Assembly: GCF_000374925.1 (NCBI RefSeq)
Contig: NZ_KB895554.1
Location: forward strand, 1 to 64,000
DNA: 64,000 bases
Reading direction: 5' to 3'
Source of the DNA: Arthrobacter sp. 131MFCol6.1
GTDB lineage: Bacteria; Actinomycetota; Actinomycetes; Actinomycetales; Micrococcaceae
Below the pieces are notes generated by a model that had not been told where the DNA came from, ran no database searches, and saw only the letters and a list, made by a program, of their open reading frames with translations. Each line of letters begins with the position of its first letter. Position 1 is the stretch's first letter. The position numbers were made by a program, and so were the translations under genes. Positions 9,833 to 18,039 of the stretch are shown piece after piece.

Positions 9833-10672
9833 ATGACATCCGTCCCCGCTGCCACCACCGCCACCCGGAATTCGCGCCCCCAGACCGACCTGACGGTCCT
9901 GCGCAGGGAGCAGCTCTCCCCGCACATGGTCCGGATTATCGCCGGCGGCCCTGGCTTCGCCGGGTTCGTCAACAACGACTACGTGGACCGGTACGTCAAG
10001 ATCGTGTTTCCGCAACCCGGCGTCGAATACCCGGAACCGCTGGACCTGTGGGCCATCCGGGAAACCATGCCGCGCAGTCAGTGGCCGCACACCCGGACCT
10101 ACACGGTCCGCTGGGTGGACGCGGCGGCGCAGGAACTGGCCATTGACTTTGTGATCCACGGCGACGAGGGCCTCGCCGGCCCCTGGGCGGCCTCGGCCCA
10201 GCCCGGCGATCGCCTGACTTTCACCGGCCCGGGCGGCGGGTACAACCCGGATCCGGCCGCGGACTGGTACCTGTTCGCCGGCGATGAATCAGCGTTGCCG
10301 GCCATCGGCGCCGCGATCGAATCCCTGCCGGAGGATGCCCGCGGCCTGGCCCTGCTCGAAGTGGACAGCGACGCCGACGTCCAGGCCATCGCCGGCCCGG
10401 CCGGCGTCGAACTGCGCTGGCTGCTGCGCGGCGGCGCCCCCGCCGGCGAGAGCGGACTGCTGGTCACGGCAGTACGCGACACCGAGTGGCCTGAGGGCCG
10501 GGTGCACGTCTTTGCCCACGGCGAGCGGGGCTACATGAAGGGCCTGCGGGACGTTTTCTACGTGCAGCGCGGGCTGGAGCGGGCCCAGGTGTCCCTCTCG
10601 GGCTACTGGGCCAAGGGCCGGGTGGAGGACGACTTCCAGGCGGAGAAGAAGCTCCCCATCGGCAAGATCTGA
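9833..10672 (+). CDS. Siderophore-interacting protein (ferric-siderophore reductase)
   Basis: A 279-aa cytosolic flavoreductase of the SIP/ViuB family, which releases iron from imported ferric siderophores using NAD(P)H. Residues 15-130 form the FAD-binding barrel (R-T-Y-T in HTRTYTVRWV binds flavin; DFVIHGDEGLAGPWA is characteristic). The NAD-binding half follows (WYLFAGDESALPAIGAAIE) and the C-terminus has YWAKGRVEDDF. The start at 9833 gives the standard N-terminus; an in-frame ATG 18 bp upstream would begin inside the iron-box-like site. The 3' end runs into a tandem repeat. Confidence 0.92.
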   Translation: MTSVPAATTATRNSRPQTDLTVLRREQLSPHMVRIIAGGPGFAGFVNNDYVDRYVKIVFPQPGVEYPEPLDLWAIRETMPRSQWPHTRTYTVRWVDAAAQELAIDFVIHGDEGLAGPWAASAQPGDRLTFTGPGGGYNPDPAADWYLFAGDESALPAIGAAIESLPEDARGLALLEVDSDADVQAIAGPAGVELRWLLRGGAPAGESGLLVTAVRDTEWPEGRVHVFAHGERGYMKGLRDVFYVQRGLERAQVSLSGYWAKGRVEDDFQAEKKLPIGKI

Positions 10673-10715
10673 GCGGCAAGATCTAAGCGGCAAGATCTAA
10701 GCGGCAACATCTGAC
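10660..10715. repeat. 14-bp tandem repeat duplicating a gene end
   Basis: Four consecutive copies of CGGCAAGATCTRAG, the last one diverged. The first copy is the final coding sequence and stop codon of the SIP gene (Gly-Lys-Ile-stop); the others follow as non-coding echoes, each carrying another stop in register. It looks like slippage-type expansion of a gene terminus. Confidence 0.9.
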
Positions 10716-10725
10716 GCCGCAAGAG

Positions 10726-12222
10726 CTAGCGGCGGCGGGCCCTGCGCCGTTCGTTGCTCGCCAGGCTCCGCGTCAGGGGCCGCGCCAGGGTGTCGCCGAG
10801 CACGATGCCGGCTGCGACACCGAGCACGATCGCCCCGGCGTTGAGCATCCCGCCGGCGCCCATGAGAATCTCCGATTCCTCGATGGTCAATACATACATG
10901 GACCGGAATATAGTGAGCCCGGGGAGCAGAATCAGGGCTGCGGGGACGGCCACCACCAGCTGCGGGGCGCCCATCCGGAGGGCCACGACGCGGGCCAGCA
11001 GGCCGATCACCACGGCGGCCAGGGCGGGGGCGAAGCGGGACCCGATGCCCAGGGCGTCACCGCCGATGAGGACCAGATAGCCCACCACCCCCACGGCCGC
11101 CGTCGGCAGCAGCAGCTTCCAGCTGGTCTGTTCCGTAATGCCGATCATCAGCACCGCAATGGCGATCAGGATGACGATCACCCACAAGTCATACTTGGGC
11201 GGGAATGTCTTGGTGACGTCTATGGGATCCATGCCGGTCATGTCCCCCACGACGAACCCGACGGCGATGCCGGCTACCAGCGCCCCGAAAGTCAGCATGG
11301 TGGACAGGAACCGGCCGGCCGCCGTGACCGGGAAGCCGTTGATCGCATCCTGCACCGAGGACACGAGGCGTCCCGTTGGCAGGAGCAGCAGGATCCCGCC
11401 GACCACCACGATCTCGGGGGCAATCTGCACCCCCAGCGGGGTGCCAAAGCGCCACAGCAGCAGGGCGATGATGGTCACCAGGAACGAACACGAGGCCGTG
11501 ATGAAGAAGTCCGGCGTACGCCAGCGGCCCAGCTGGCGGGCCAGCAGGCTGACCAGCAGATTGGAGAGGAACGCGACTATTGAGGCGCCCGGCCCGCCGC
11601 CCAAGACGCCGACGAAGACGGCGGAGAACACGCCGAATGCCACCGTGACCATCCACCGCGGGAACGGCTTGGGGCTGCGGGTGATGTCATCGAGCCGGCG
11701 CGCGGCTTCCTCGCGGCCGACGCCGCCCGCCACAATGTCCGTGACCAGCTGGTGCACTTGCGAGAGGCCGGCGTAGTTGTTGGTCCAGGACCGCACCACG
11801 CGCAGCAGTGAGATGGGCGTCTGGTCCCGCGGGGCATAGTTGATGGCCACCGACTGGTTGGTGATGTCCACCTCGATGTTCTTGAGCCCCAGCGCGGCAG
11901 TGATCGCGATGATGCTGGTCTCGACTTCGAGGGCGCCTGCCCCGTACCGGAACATGGATTCGGCCAGTTTCAGGGCGAAGTCGATGGTCTTGCGGGCTGC
12001 AGCGTCCACCCCGCCGACCTGGATCATCGGGTTGGCGTAGGGGCTGCCGGCGAGCCGGTCCACGATGGACATCGGCGCCGTCGGCGGGTTTTCGCCCTGG
12101 ACCAGGCGGCGCAGCATCCTCTTGGCGGCGGCGTTCTGGCGCACCTGCGTGGCCGACATTGGCTGCGTCCGGGGCAGGCCGTCCGTGGCCGGCCTGCGGT
12201 GGCCGTCGATTCCGCTGTTCAT
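10726..12222 (-). CDS. thrE: Threonine/serine exporter family protein (ThrE)
   Basis: A 498-aa integral membrane protein. The soluble N-terminal domain (about 60-215, DUF1212/ThrE: LAESMFRYGAGALEVETSIIAI) is followed by about ten hydrophobic helices. The C-terminal part matches the ThrE_2 (DUF3815) type. ThrE exports threonine and serine in Corynebacterium glutamicum. The first 50 residues are polar and poorly conserved-looking, so the true start may lie downstream. The next upstream gene on the same strand is femX, 48 bp away, so the two may share a transcript. Confidence 0.87.
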   Translation of the reverse strand: MNSGIDGHRRPATDGLPRTQPMSATQVRQNAAAKRMLRRLVQGENPPTAPMSIVDRLAGSPYANPMIQVGGVDAAARKTIDFALKLAESMFRYGAGALEVETSIIAITAALGLKNIEVDITNQSVAINYAPRDQTPISLLRVVRSWTNNYAGLSQVHQLVTDIVAGGVGREEAARRLDDITRSPKPFPRWMVTVAFGVFSAVFVGVLGGGPGASIVAFLSNLLVSLLARQLGRWRTPDFFITASCSFLVTIIALLLWRFGTPLGVQIAPEIVVVGGILLLLPTGRLVSSVQDAINGFPVTAAGRFLSTMLTFGALVAGIAVGFVVGDMTGMDPIDVTKTFPPKYDLWVIVILIAIAVLMIGITEQTSWKLLLPTAAVGVVGYLVLIGGDALGIGSRFAPALAAVVIGLLARVVALRMGAPQLVVAVPAALILLPGLTIFRSMYVLTIEESEILMGAGGMLNAGAIVLGVAAGIVLGDTLARPLTRSLASNERRRARRR

Positions 12223-12270
12223 TCCGGCCTCCTCACTGTCCTTGACTGTCCTTGATTGTTTTGGCTCGGT

Positions 12271-13359
12271 TTAGTAAAACTGCTGGCCCGTGCGCCGGGT
12301 GTACACCTGGCGTGCCACGCGCTCCCCCGCCGCCATCCAGGCCTTGTACTTCAGCGGGCTCAGGACCTGGTCATAGCAGCCGACAAAGTCGGTCACCGTC
12401 TTGCTGAAGCTGGTTTTGAAAAGCCCCAGCCCATGGAACGGGTTCGACGTGTCCTTGAGCTTGTCGCTCGGCGGCGTGCCGCAGAAGTCGTATTCGGTGC
12501 AGCCGAGGTCCTTGACCTGGTTGATCGCGGTCCACTGCACGAGGTGCGAGTCACCGTACTGGCCACGTTTCTGCAGGGAGCCGCCGTCCTTGTACGTTCC
12601 CTTGCGGCCGTAATTGATCACGAACGCGCCCACCGAGGGCACGCCGTTTTCGTACACGAAGAGCAGCCTGCCCTGGTCCCTGGCCAGGAAGTTGGTCCAG
12701 AACTGGCGGTAGTACTCGTACTCGCGCACCCGGACCTGGGACTTGGCTTCCACCGTGGTGGTCATCAGGGCATACATGGCCCGGAAGTTCTCTTCCGTGG
12801 GCTCGACATTGTGGACTTCCACGCCCTCGCGGATGGCGCGGCGCACGGCGTTGCGGCCCCGGGAGTGCAGGTTGCGCAGCAGCTGGTTTTCCTCGGGCGC
12901 AATATCGAGCAGCGCCGTGGAGTCATTCGGCTGCAGGTTGTGGGTCTTGACCAGGCCGGCCCCCTCAAGGATCCGCGCGGCGTCGTCGGACAAGACAATG
13001 TCCGGTTCGATCTTGATCGCGAAGACGCCCAGCTTGGCCCGTTTGACGAAGTCCGCGTTCGCCGCGACGATCCCGGGGATGTCCTCGACGGACGCCACGT
13101 CGGGTCCCTTGATCAGGTACCAGAGCTTGCCGAGCACCGGAAAGGACTTCTCCAGGACCAGGTTGTAGCTCGTGTAATCGGCCGACTCGTACACCAGGTG
13201 CAAGGGCTTCCAGCCAAAGTGCTGCTTGACCTCGGCGAAGGCTTCCGATTGCAGGAGATTGCCGCCGTTGGGGTTCGCGGTGACGTGGGCATCCCAGTTG
13301 GCAATCTCTTCGGCAGAGGCAAAGCGGGCAGTGAATTCTCGCAAGGGTGCGGTATCCAA
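12271..13359 (-). CDS. FemX/FemAB-type peptidoglycan interpeptide-bridge aminoacyltransferase
   Basis: A 362-aa cytosolic enzyme of the FemABX family, which adds amino acids from aminoacyl-tRNA to the lipid II stem peptide. Two GNAT-like folds are visible: residues 15-150 (NGGNLLQSEAFAEVKQHFGWKP, KGPDV) and 160-345 (LHSRGRNAVRRAIREGVEV, VGAFVINYG, EYDFCGTPPSDKLKD, GLGLFKTSFS). The length is typical of FemX. Arthrobacter-type bacteria have directly or indirectly cross-linked walls with Ala/Ser/Thr bridges, so a wall-bridge role fits; the residue added is not predictable here. Confidence 0.88.
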   Translation of the reverse strand: MDTAPLREFTARFASAEEIANWDAHVTANPNGGNLLQSEAFAEVKQHFGWKPLHLVYESADYTSYNLVLEKSFPVLGKLWYLIKGPDVASVEDIPGIVAANADFVKRAKLGVFAIKIEPDIVLSDDAARILEGAGLVKTHNLQPNDSTALLDIAPEENQLLRNLHSRGRNAVRRAIREGVEVHNVEPTEENFRAMYALMTTTVEAKSQVRVREYEYYRQFWTNFLARDQGRLLFVYENGVPSVGAFVINYGRKGTYKDGGSLQKRGQYGDSHLVQWTAINQVKDLGCTEYDFCGTPPSDKLKDTSNPFHGLGLFKTSFSKTVTDFVGCYDQVLSPLKYKAWMAAGERVARQVYTRRTGQQFY

Positions 13360-13458
13360 TCATTGCGGTACGAGCTTCGGCGGCATGCGGACATGCAGCC
13401 CCAAGTCTATCGGTCCGCACCCTGCCGCCGGGCCGGGCCAGGCGGTTACGCTGGTCTC

Positions 13459-14019
13459 ATGCAGGCTCAGCAACAACCGCTGGAAGGACGTCCCGGAGCG
13501 CCAGGCCGCCGCTCCTCGCGCGGCGGGGGCAGCGGCTTCTCCCAGGTGGTCGCGCTGCTGCTGTTCCTCGGCGCGTCGGCGCTCGTTGCGGGCCTCGGCG
13601 GCCTGGCCACGGCCAACCACGTCAACGGCTGGTACGCCACCGCGGACAAGGCCCCTTGGTCCCCGCCGAACTGGGTTTTCGGGCCCGTCTGGACGGTACT
13701 GTACGCCGCCATGGCCGTTGCGGCGTGGCTCGTCTGGCGCAGCCGCGCCCCGGGGTCCAAAGCGGCCCTGACAGCCTACGGCGTGCAGTTGGGGCTGAAC
13801 CTGCTCTGGACGCCGGTCTTCTTCGCCCTGTACCCGGCGCTCGGGACGACGGCGCTGTGGATCGCGTTCGGGATCATCGTGGCTTTGGCCGTGGCCGTGG
13901 CCGTGACGGTGGTGCTCTTCGGGCCGATCAGCCGGACGGCAGGACTGCTGATGCTGCCCTACCTGTCGTGGATCGTGTACGCGTCCTCGCTGAACCTCTG
14001 GGCGGCGCTGCACAACTAG
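13459..14019 (+). CDS. tspO: TspO/MBR family membrane protein
   Basis: A 186-aa protein with five TM helices. The conserved W/P signatures are present: WSPPNWVFGPVWTVLYAAMAVAAWLVWR and the pair LNLLWTPVFFAL...LNLWAALHN. TspO proteins bind tetrapyrroles and are linked to stress and porphyrin metabolism. The start at 13459 lies just upstream of a polar N-terminal segment (2-26) before the first helix. The gene is divergent from femX and convergent with sdaA. Confidence 0.92.
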   Translation: MQAQQQPLEGRPGAPGRRSSRGGGSGFSQVVALLLFLGASALVAGLGGLATANHVNGWYATADKAPWSPPNWVFGPVWTVLYAAMAVAAWLVWRSRAPGSKAALTAYGVQLGLNLLWTPVFFALYPALGTTALWIAFGIIVALAVAVAVTVVLFGPISRTAGLLMLPYLSWIVYASSLNLWAALHN

Positions 14020-14079
14020 CGCCTGCACAGCTGGGGCAGAGTCCCGCCACGTCAGCCCCAGCCGGCCGGGGTCAGCTTC

Positions 14080-15492
14080 CTAGCACTCCACGACGTTGAC
14101 GGCGAGGCCGCCCATTGCGGTTTCCTTGTACTTGGAGCTCATGTCCTTGCCGGTTTCGCGCATGGTCACAATGACCTCGTCCAGGGAGACCCGGTGCGTG
14201 CCGTCGCCCCAGAGCGCCATCTTGGCGGCGTTGATGGCCTTGGCGGCGGCGATCGCGTTGCGTTCGATGCACGGGACCTGCACGAGTCCGCCGATCGGGT
14301 CGCAGGTCAGGCCCAGGTTGTGTTCCATCGCGATTTCCGCGGCGTTCTCCACCTGCTGGGGTGTGCCGCCCATGACCTCGGCCAGGCCGGCGGCCGCCAT
14401 CGAGGACGCCGAGCCCACCTCGCCCTGGCAGCCAACCTCCGCACCGGAAATCGAGGCCTGCTCCTTGTAGAGCACCCCGATCGCGCCCGCGGTCAGCAGG
14501 AACTTAACGATCGTCTCGTCGCGGTCGGCCTGGGTGGCCTTGTCCATGCCGGGGGCGAAGTGCAGGGCGTAGTAGAGCACGGCCGGGATGATGCCGGCGG
14601 CGCCGTTCGTGGGGGCGGTGACCACGCGCCCGCCGGAGGCGTTTTCCTCGTTCACGGCCAGCGCGATCAGGTTGACCCATTCCTGCCAGTACTTCGGGTC
14701 CCGGAAGTCGGGGTCCTGGTCCAGGGTTTCCTTCATGAGGCGTTTGTGCCAGTCCGGGGCCCGGCGGCGGACCTTGAGCCCGCCGGGCAGCAGCCCCTCG
14801 CGCTTGAGGCTGACCTCGACGCAGCCCTCCATCACCGAGTAAATGTGCAGGAGCCCGTCGCGGATCTCGTCCTCGGTCCGGGAGGCGCGCTCGTTGACGA
14901 ACATGATCTCGCCGATGGAGAGGCCCTTGGACTGGCAGCGGCCCAGCAGTTCCGCTGCCGTGCGGAACGGCAGCGGCAGTTCCTTCTTCGATTCATCGAG
15001 TTCCTTGAGCGCCGCGTCCTCCTCGCCCTCGCGCACGATGAAGCCGCCGCCGACGGAGAAGAACGTGGCGGTGTGCAGGACTTCGCCGTCGGCGCCGGAA
15101 ACCGTAAAGGTCATGCCGTTGGTGTGCCGGGGGAGAATGGTCAGGGGGCGCAGGATCATGTCCTTCACCCCGTACGGCAGCTGCACGGAGCCGGCCAGCT
15201 GCAGTTTCCCGGTTTCGGCGATCGCGGCGAGCCGTTCCTCGACTTCCTCGGGCAGGATCAGCTCGGGGTGGAAGCCTTCCAGGCCGAGCAGGATCGCGGT
15301 CATGGTGCCGTGGCCATGCCCGGTGGCGGCGAGGGAGCCGTACAGGTCCACGCGCAGCGACGCCACCTTCTCCAGGTCCCCGGAGGCTTTGAGCTCCTCG
15401 GCGAAGAGGGCGGCGGCCCGCATGGGCCCCACCGTGTGCGAGCTGGACGGCCCTATTCCGATGGAAAAGAGATCGAAGACTCCAACAGCCAT
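14080..15492 (-). CDS. sdaA: L-serine ammonia-lyase (iron-sulfur)
   Basis: Converts L-serine to pyruvate and ammonia with a [4Fe-4S] cluster. The 470-aa single-chain form starts with the beta-domain signature DLFSIGIGPSSSHTVGPMRAA and continues into the alpha domain with ISGAEVGCQGEVGSASSMAA and CDPIGGLVQVPCIERN, whose cysteines bind the cluster; a further Cys is the last residue. It is the last gene of the glycine-serine block, 245 bp after glyA across a hairpin-forming repeat. In that context it drains glycine-derived serine into pyruvate. Confidence 0.96.
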   Translation of the reverse strand: MAVGVFDLFSIGIGPSSSHTVGPMRAAALFAEELKASGDLEKVASLRVDLYGSLAATGHGHGTMTAILLGLEGFHPELILPEEVEERLAAIAETGKLQLAGSVQLPYGVKDMILRPLTILPRHTNGMTFTVSGADGEVLHTATFFSVGGGFIVREGEEDAALKELDESKKELPLPFRTAAELLGRCQSKGLSIGEIMFVNERASRTEDEIRDGLLHIYSVMEGCVEVSLKREGLLPGGLKVRRRAPDWHKRLMKETLDQDPDFRDPKYWQEWVNLIALAVNEENASGGRVVTAPTNGAAGIIPAVLYYALHFAPGMDKATQADRDETIVKFLLTAGAIGVLYKEQASISGAEVGCQGEVGSASSMAAAGLAEVMGGTPQQVENAAEIAMEHNLGLTCDPIGGLVQVPCIERNAIAAAKAINAAKMALWGDGTHRVSLDEVIVTMRETGKDMSSKYKETAMGGLAVNVVEC

Positions 15493-15538
15493 TGTCGGTT
15501 CCTAACTAGGTCTTGCTGTGGCCCGGCAGAGGGTCCTG

Positions 15539-15654
15539 CCGGAAGGCGGTGCGGCCGCCGGTAGGCGGTGCGGCCGCCGGAAGGGCGGTGCGGCCGCCGG
15601 AAGGCGGTGCGGCCGCCGGAAGGCGGTGCGGCCGCCGGAAGGCGGTGCGTTCCG
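15539..15654. repeat. 19-bp tandem repeat between glyA and sdaA
   Basis: Six nearly identical units of CCGGAAGGCGGTGCGGCCG (one 20 bp with an added G, the last diverged). Each of the five inner junctions forms the palindrome GCGGCCGC, a NotI recognition sequence. Pure GC and self-complementary, the array must fold strongly as RNA. Placed between glyA and sdaA, it could act as an attenuator or mRNA-stability element. Copy number is likely to vary between strains. Confidence 0.92.
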
Positions 15655-15737
15655 CCGGAGGCACGACGCCGGGCGGCAGCTTGTGGCGGCGGCCCGGCGA
15701 CGTGATCTGTACTGCGTCTACTTCTGTCATACGTCGC

Positions 15738-17057
15738 CTAGGCGAGGTTATCAACCGAGGGGTAGAGCGGGTGGGCGGCGGCGAGGGCCTGAACCCGGGC
15801 GCGCAGACCGGACAGGTCGGCGCCGGCGTCGGCGATCAGCGCCTCAGCGATGATGTCCGCGACTTCCGCGAAAGCCGCCCCGCCGAAACCGCGGGTGGCC
15901 AGCGCCGGGGTGCCGATCCGCAGCCCCGAGGTGACCATCGGCGGGCGCGGGTCGAACGGCACGGCGTTGCGGTTGACGGTGATGTCGATTTCCGCGAGGC
16001 GGTCCTCGGCCTCCTGGCCGTTGAGTTCGCAGTTGCGCAGGTCCACGAGGACCAGGTGCACGTCGGTGCCGCCGGAGATCACGTTGATCCCCTTCGCGGT
16101 CACGTCGTCCTGGACCAGCCGGCCGGCGAGGATCCGGGCGCCGGCGAGCACCCGCTCCTGGCGTTCCTTGAACTCCGGGGACGCAGCGATTTTGAAGGCC
16201 ACGGCCTTCCCGGCGATCACGTGCTCCAGCGGTCCGCCCTGCTGGCCGGGGAACACTGCCGAGTTGATCTTCTTGGCGATGTCGGCATCGTTGGAGAGGA
16301 TGATGCCGCCGCGCGGACCGGCGAGGGTCTTGTGCGTCGTGGAGGTGGTCACGTGCGCGTGCGGCACCGGGGAGGGGTGCAGCCCGGCGGCGACGAGGCC
16401 GGCGAAGTGCGCCATGTCCACCATCAGGTAGGCCCCAACGGAATCGGCGATCCGGCGGAACTCGGCGAAGTCCAACTGCCGGGCGTACGCGGACCAGCCG
16501 GCAACGATCAGCTGCGGCTTGTGCTCCTGGGCCAGGCGTTCGACCTCGGCCATGTCGATCCGGTGGTCCTCTTCGCGGACCTGGTACGGGATGACGTTGT
16601 ACAGGCGGCCGGAGAAGTTGATCTTCATGCCGTGCGTGAGGTGGCCGCCGTGTGCCAGGTTCAGGCCCATGATGGTGTCGCCCGGACGGATCAGGGCGTG
16701 CATCACCGAGGCATTGGCCTGCGCGCCGGAGTGCGGCTGGACATTGGCGTACCCGGCACCGAACAGGGCCCTGACCCGGTCGATCGCGAGCTGCTCGATC
16801 ACGTCCACGTGCTCGCAGCCGCCGTAATAGCGCTTGCCCGGGTAACCCTCGGCGTACTTGTTCGTCAGCACCGAACCCTGCGCCTGCATCACCGCCCTGG
16901 CCGTGTGGTTCTCCGAGGCGATCATCTCCAGCCCGTCCCGCTGACGGGACAGTTCGGCGTCGATGCGCGCGGCGATCTCCGGATCCAGGACGGACAGCTC
17001 CGCGTCCAGACTCGGGGAAACGACCTGCTCAAACGTGGTTACCTGCGCCGCGCTCAC
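15738..17057 (-). CDS. glyA: Serine hydroxymethyltransferase
   Basis: Interconverts glycine plus 5,10-methylene-THF and serine. The 439-aa PLP enzyme shows SENHTARAVMQAQGSVLTNKYAEGYPGKRYYGG, DMAHFAG and the Schiff-base lysine K243 in TSTTHKTLAGPRGG. The GTG start overlaps the gcvH stop by 4 nt (GTGA), so translation is coupled. It uses the methylene-THF made by the glycine cleavage system to turn a second glycine into serine. Confidence 0.97.
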   Translation of the reverse strand: MSAAQVTTFEQVVSPSLDAELSVLDPEIAARIDAELSRQRDGLEMIASENHTARAVMQAQGSVLTNKYAEGYPGKRYYGGCEHVDVIEQLAIDRVRALFGAGYANVQPHSGAQANASVMHALIRPGDTIMGLNLAHGGHLTHGMKINFSGRLYNVIPYQVREEDHRIDMAEVERLAQEHKPQLIVAGWSAYARQLDFAEFRRIADSVGAYLMVDMAHFAGLVAAGLHPSPVPHAHVTTSTTHKTLAGPRGGIILSNDADIAKKINSAVFPGQQGGPLEHVIAGKAVAFKIAASPEFKERQERVLAGARILAGRLVQDDVTAKGINVISGGTDVHLVLVDLRNCELNGQEAEDRLAEIDITVNRNAVPFDPRPPMVTSGLRIGTPALATRGFGGAAFAEVADIIAEALIADAGADLSGLRARVQALAAAHPLYPSVDNLA

Positions 17058-17449
17058 AGTTCGCCACCGTTCTTGGACGCATACTCCTGGGCCGAGAGCA
17101 GCGGGCCGTCCGATTCGGCGGCCACTTTGAAGAGCCAGCCGGCACCGTACGGGTCGCTGTTGATCAGGGAGGGATCGTCGACGACGGCCGCGTTGGTTTC
17201 GGTGACCTCGCCCGTCACCGGGGCGTAGAGGTCCGAGACGGACTTGGTCGACTCAACCTCGCCGCACGTCTCCCCCGCGGTCACCGTCGACCCGACCTCG
17301 GGCAAGTCCACGTACACAATGTCGCCCAGGGCATCAGTGGCGACGGCGGAGATGCCGATGGACACAATGTTTGATCCGGCGTTGCCGGAATCCCGCGCAA
17401 CCCACTCGTGCTCGTCGGAGTACTGCAGTTCAGGGGCAACTTTTGCCAT
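17054..17449 (-). CDS. gcvH: Glycine cleavage system H protein
   Basis: The 131-aa lipoyl carrier that shuttles the aminomethyl group between P, T and L proteins. The lipoyl lysine is K69 in GEVESTKSVSDLYAPVTGEV. The start at 17449 (MAKVAPELQYSDEHEW) has AAGGAAAAA just upstream. In-frame sequence further upstream belongs to a hairpin-rich spacer and is not part of the protein. Confidence 0.96.
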   Translation of the reverse strand: MAKVAPELQYSDEHEWVARDSGNAGSNIVSIGISAVATDALGDIVYVDLPEVGSTVTAGETCGEVESTKSVSDLYAPVTGEVTETNAAVVDDPSLINSDPYGAGWLFKVAAESDGPLLSAQEYASKNGGEL

Positions 17450-18039
17450 GTGTTTTTCCTTTGCGTTTGAGAAGTCGTGGGCCACGACAATTGTGGCTGG
17501 GTTGGGTGGCGGGTGAGGCAATTCCTCCGCGTGCTCGCTCGTTCCTCGCTTAGACGCACGCTTCCGGAATCCCCTCACCCTCCGTTATTCAGTTCAGTTT
17601 TCCGGGCCACCTGTTCTCCGGGAAGAAACAGTGGCCTTTCGAGGTCTTCTAGGGCCGGGCTGCTCCCTGGCCTACGGGTGTCATCAAGCTCAACCCCCAA
17701 TGATCGAGCTTGCGTGGCACACCGTTGGGACAAGCCAACCCGCGGTAGGCGGCATATCCCCCAGCACCGTGGCTTTCAAAGGCGCCCGCAACGACGCTTG
17801 GAACTCGAGGTGCGTTGAACCCGAGGTGAGCTGCAGGGCCCCTTCGGGCCCGACATCCGGGAGCATGCTCCCCGCCGTCCCCCTAACCTCGCAAGCTCGG
17901 CCAGGGAACCCGGACGGCGTGGGCCCCTTCGGGAGCGTTACGTCCGCTCAGCGGGCGTCTTCGCGACCGAGCATGCAGAGGATGCCGGGTCCGACGGGCT
18001 GACGCAACCACAGTCACGCAGCCCCCGGGACAGCTTCGG
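17450..18039 (-). other. 590-bp structured spacer between gcvT and gcvH
   Basis: There is no credible gene here, although the flanking genes belong to one pathway and are otherwise tightly packed. The spacer holds a chain of inverted repeats: 17511-17580 (GGGTGAGG/CCTCACCC with inner stems), 17605-17636 (GGCCAC/GTGGCC), 17686-17711 (AAGCTC/GAGCTT), 17836-17851 (GGGCCC-CTTC-GGGCCC), 17859-17872 (GGGAGCATGCTCCC) and 17873-17919 (CGCCGTCC/GGACGGCG). The sequence GGGCCCCTTCGGG occurs twice. This looks like structured RNA or an attenuator, type unknown. Confidence 0.6.

Noticed and set aside
15506..15754. Minus-strand frame of 82 codons across the 19-bp repeat
   Set aside because: It consists almost wholly of repeat-derived Pro/Ala/Thr sequence and overlaps the glyA end; the array is better read as non-coding.
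17450..18039. A second glycine riboswitch or a tRNA in the gcvT-gcvH spacer
   Set aside because: No CTCTCAGG-type glycine core and no cloverleaf with a T-loop could be found on either strand.
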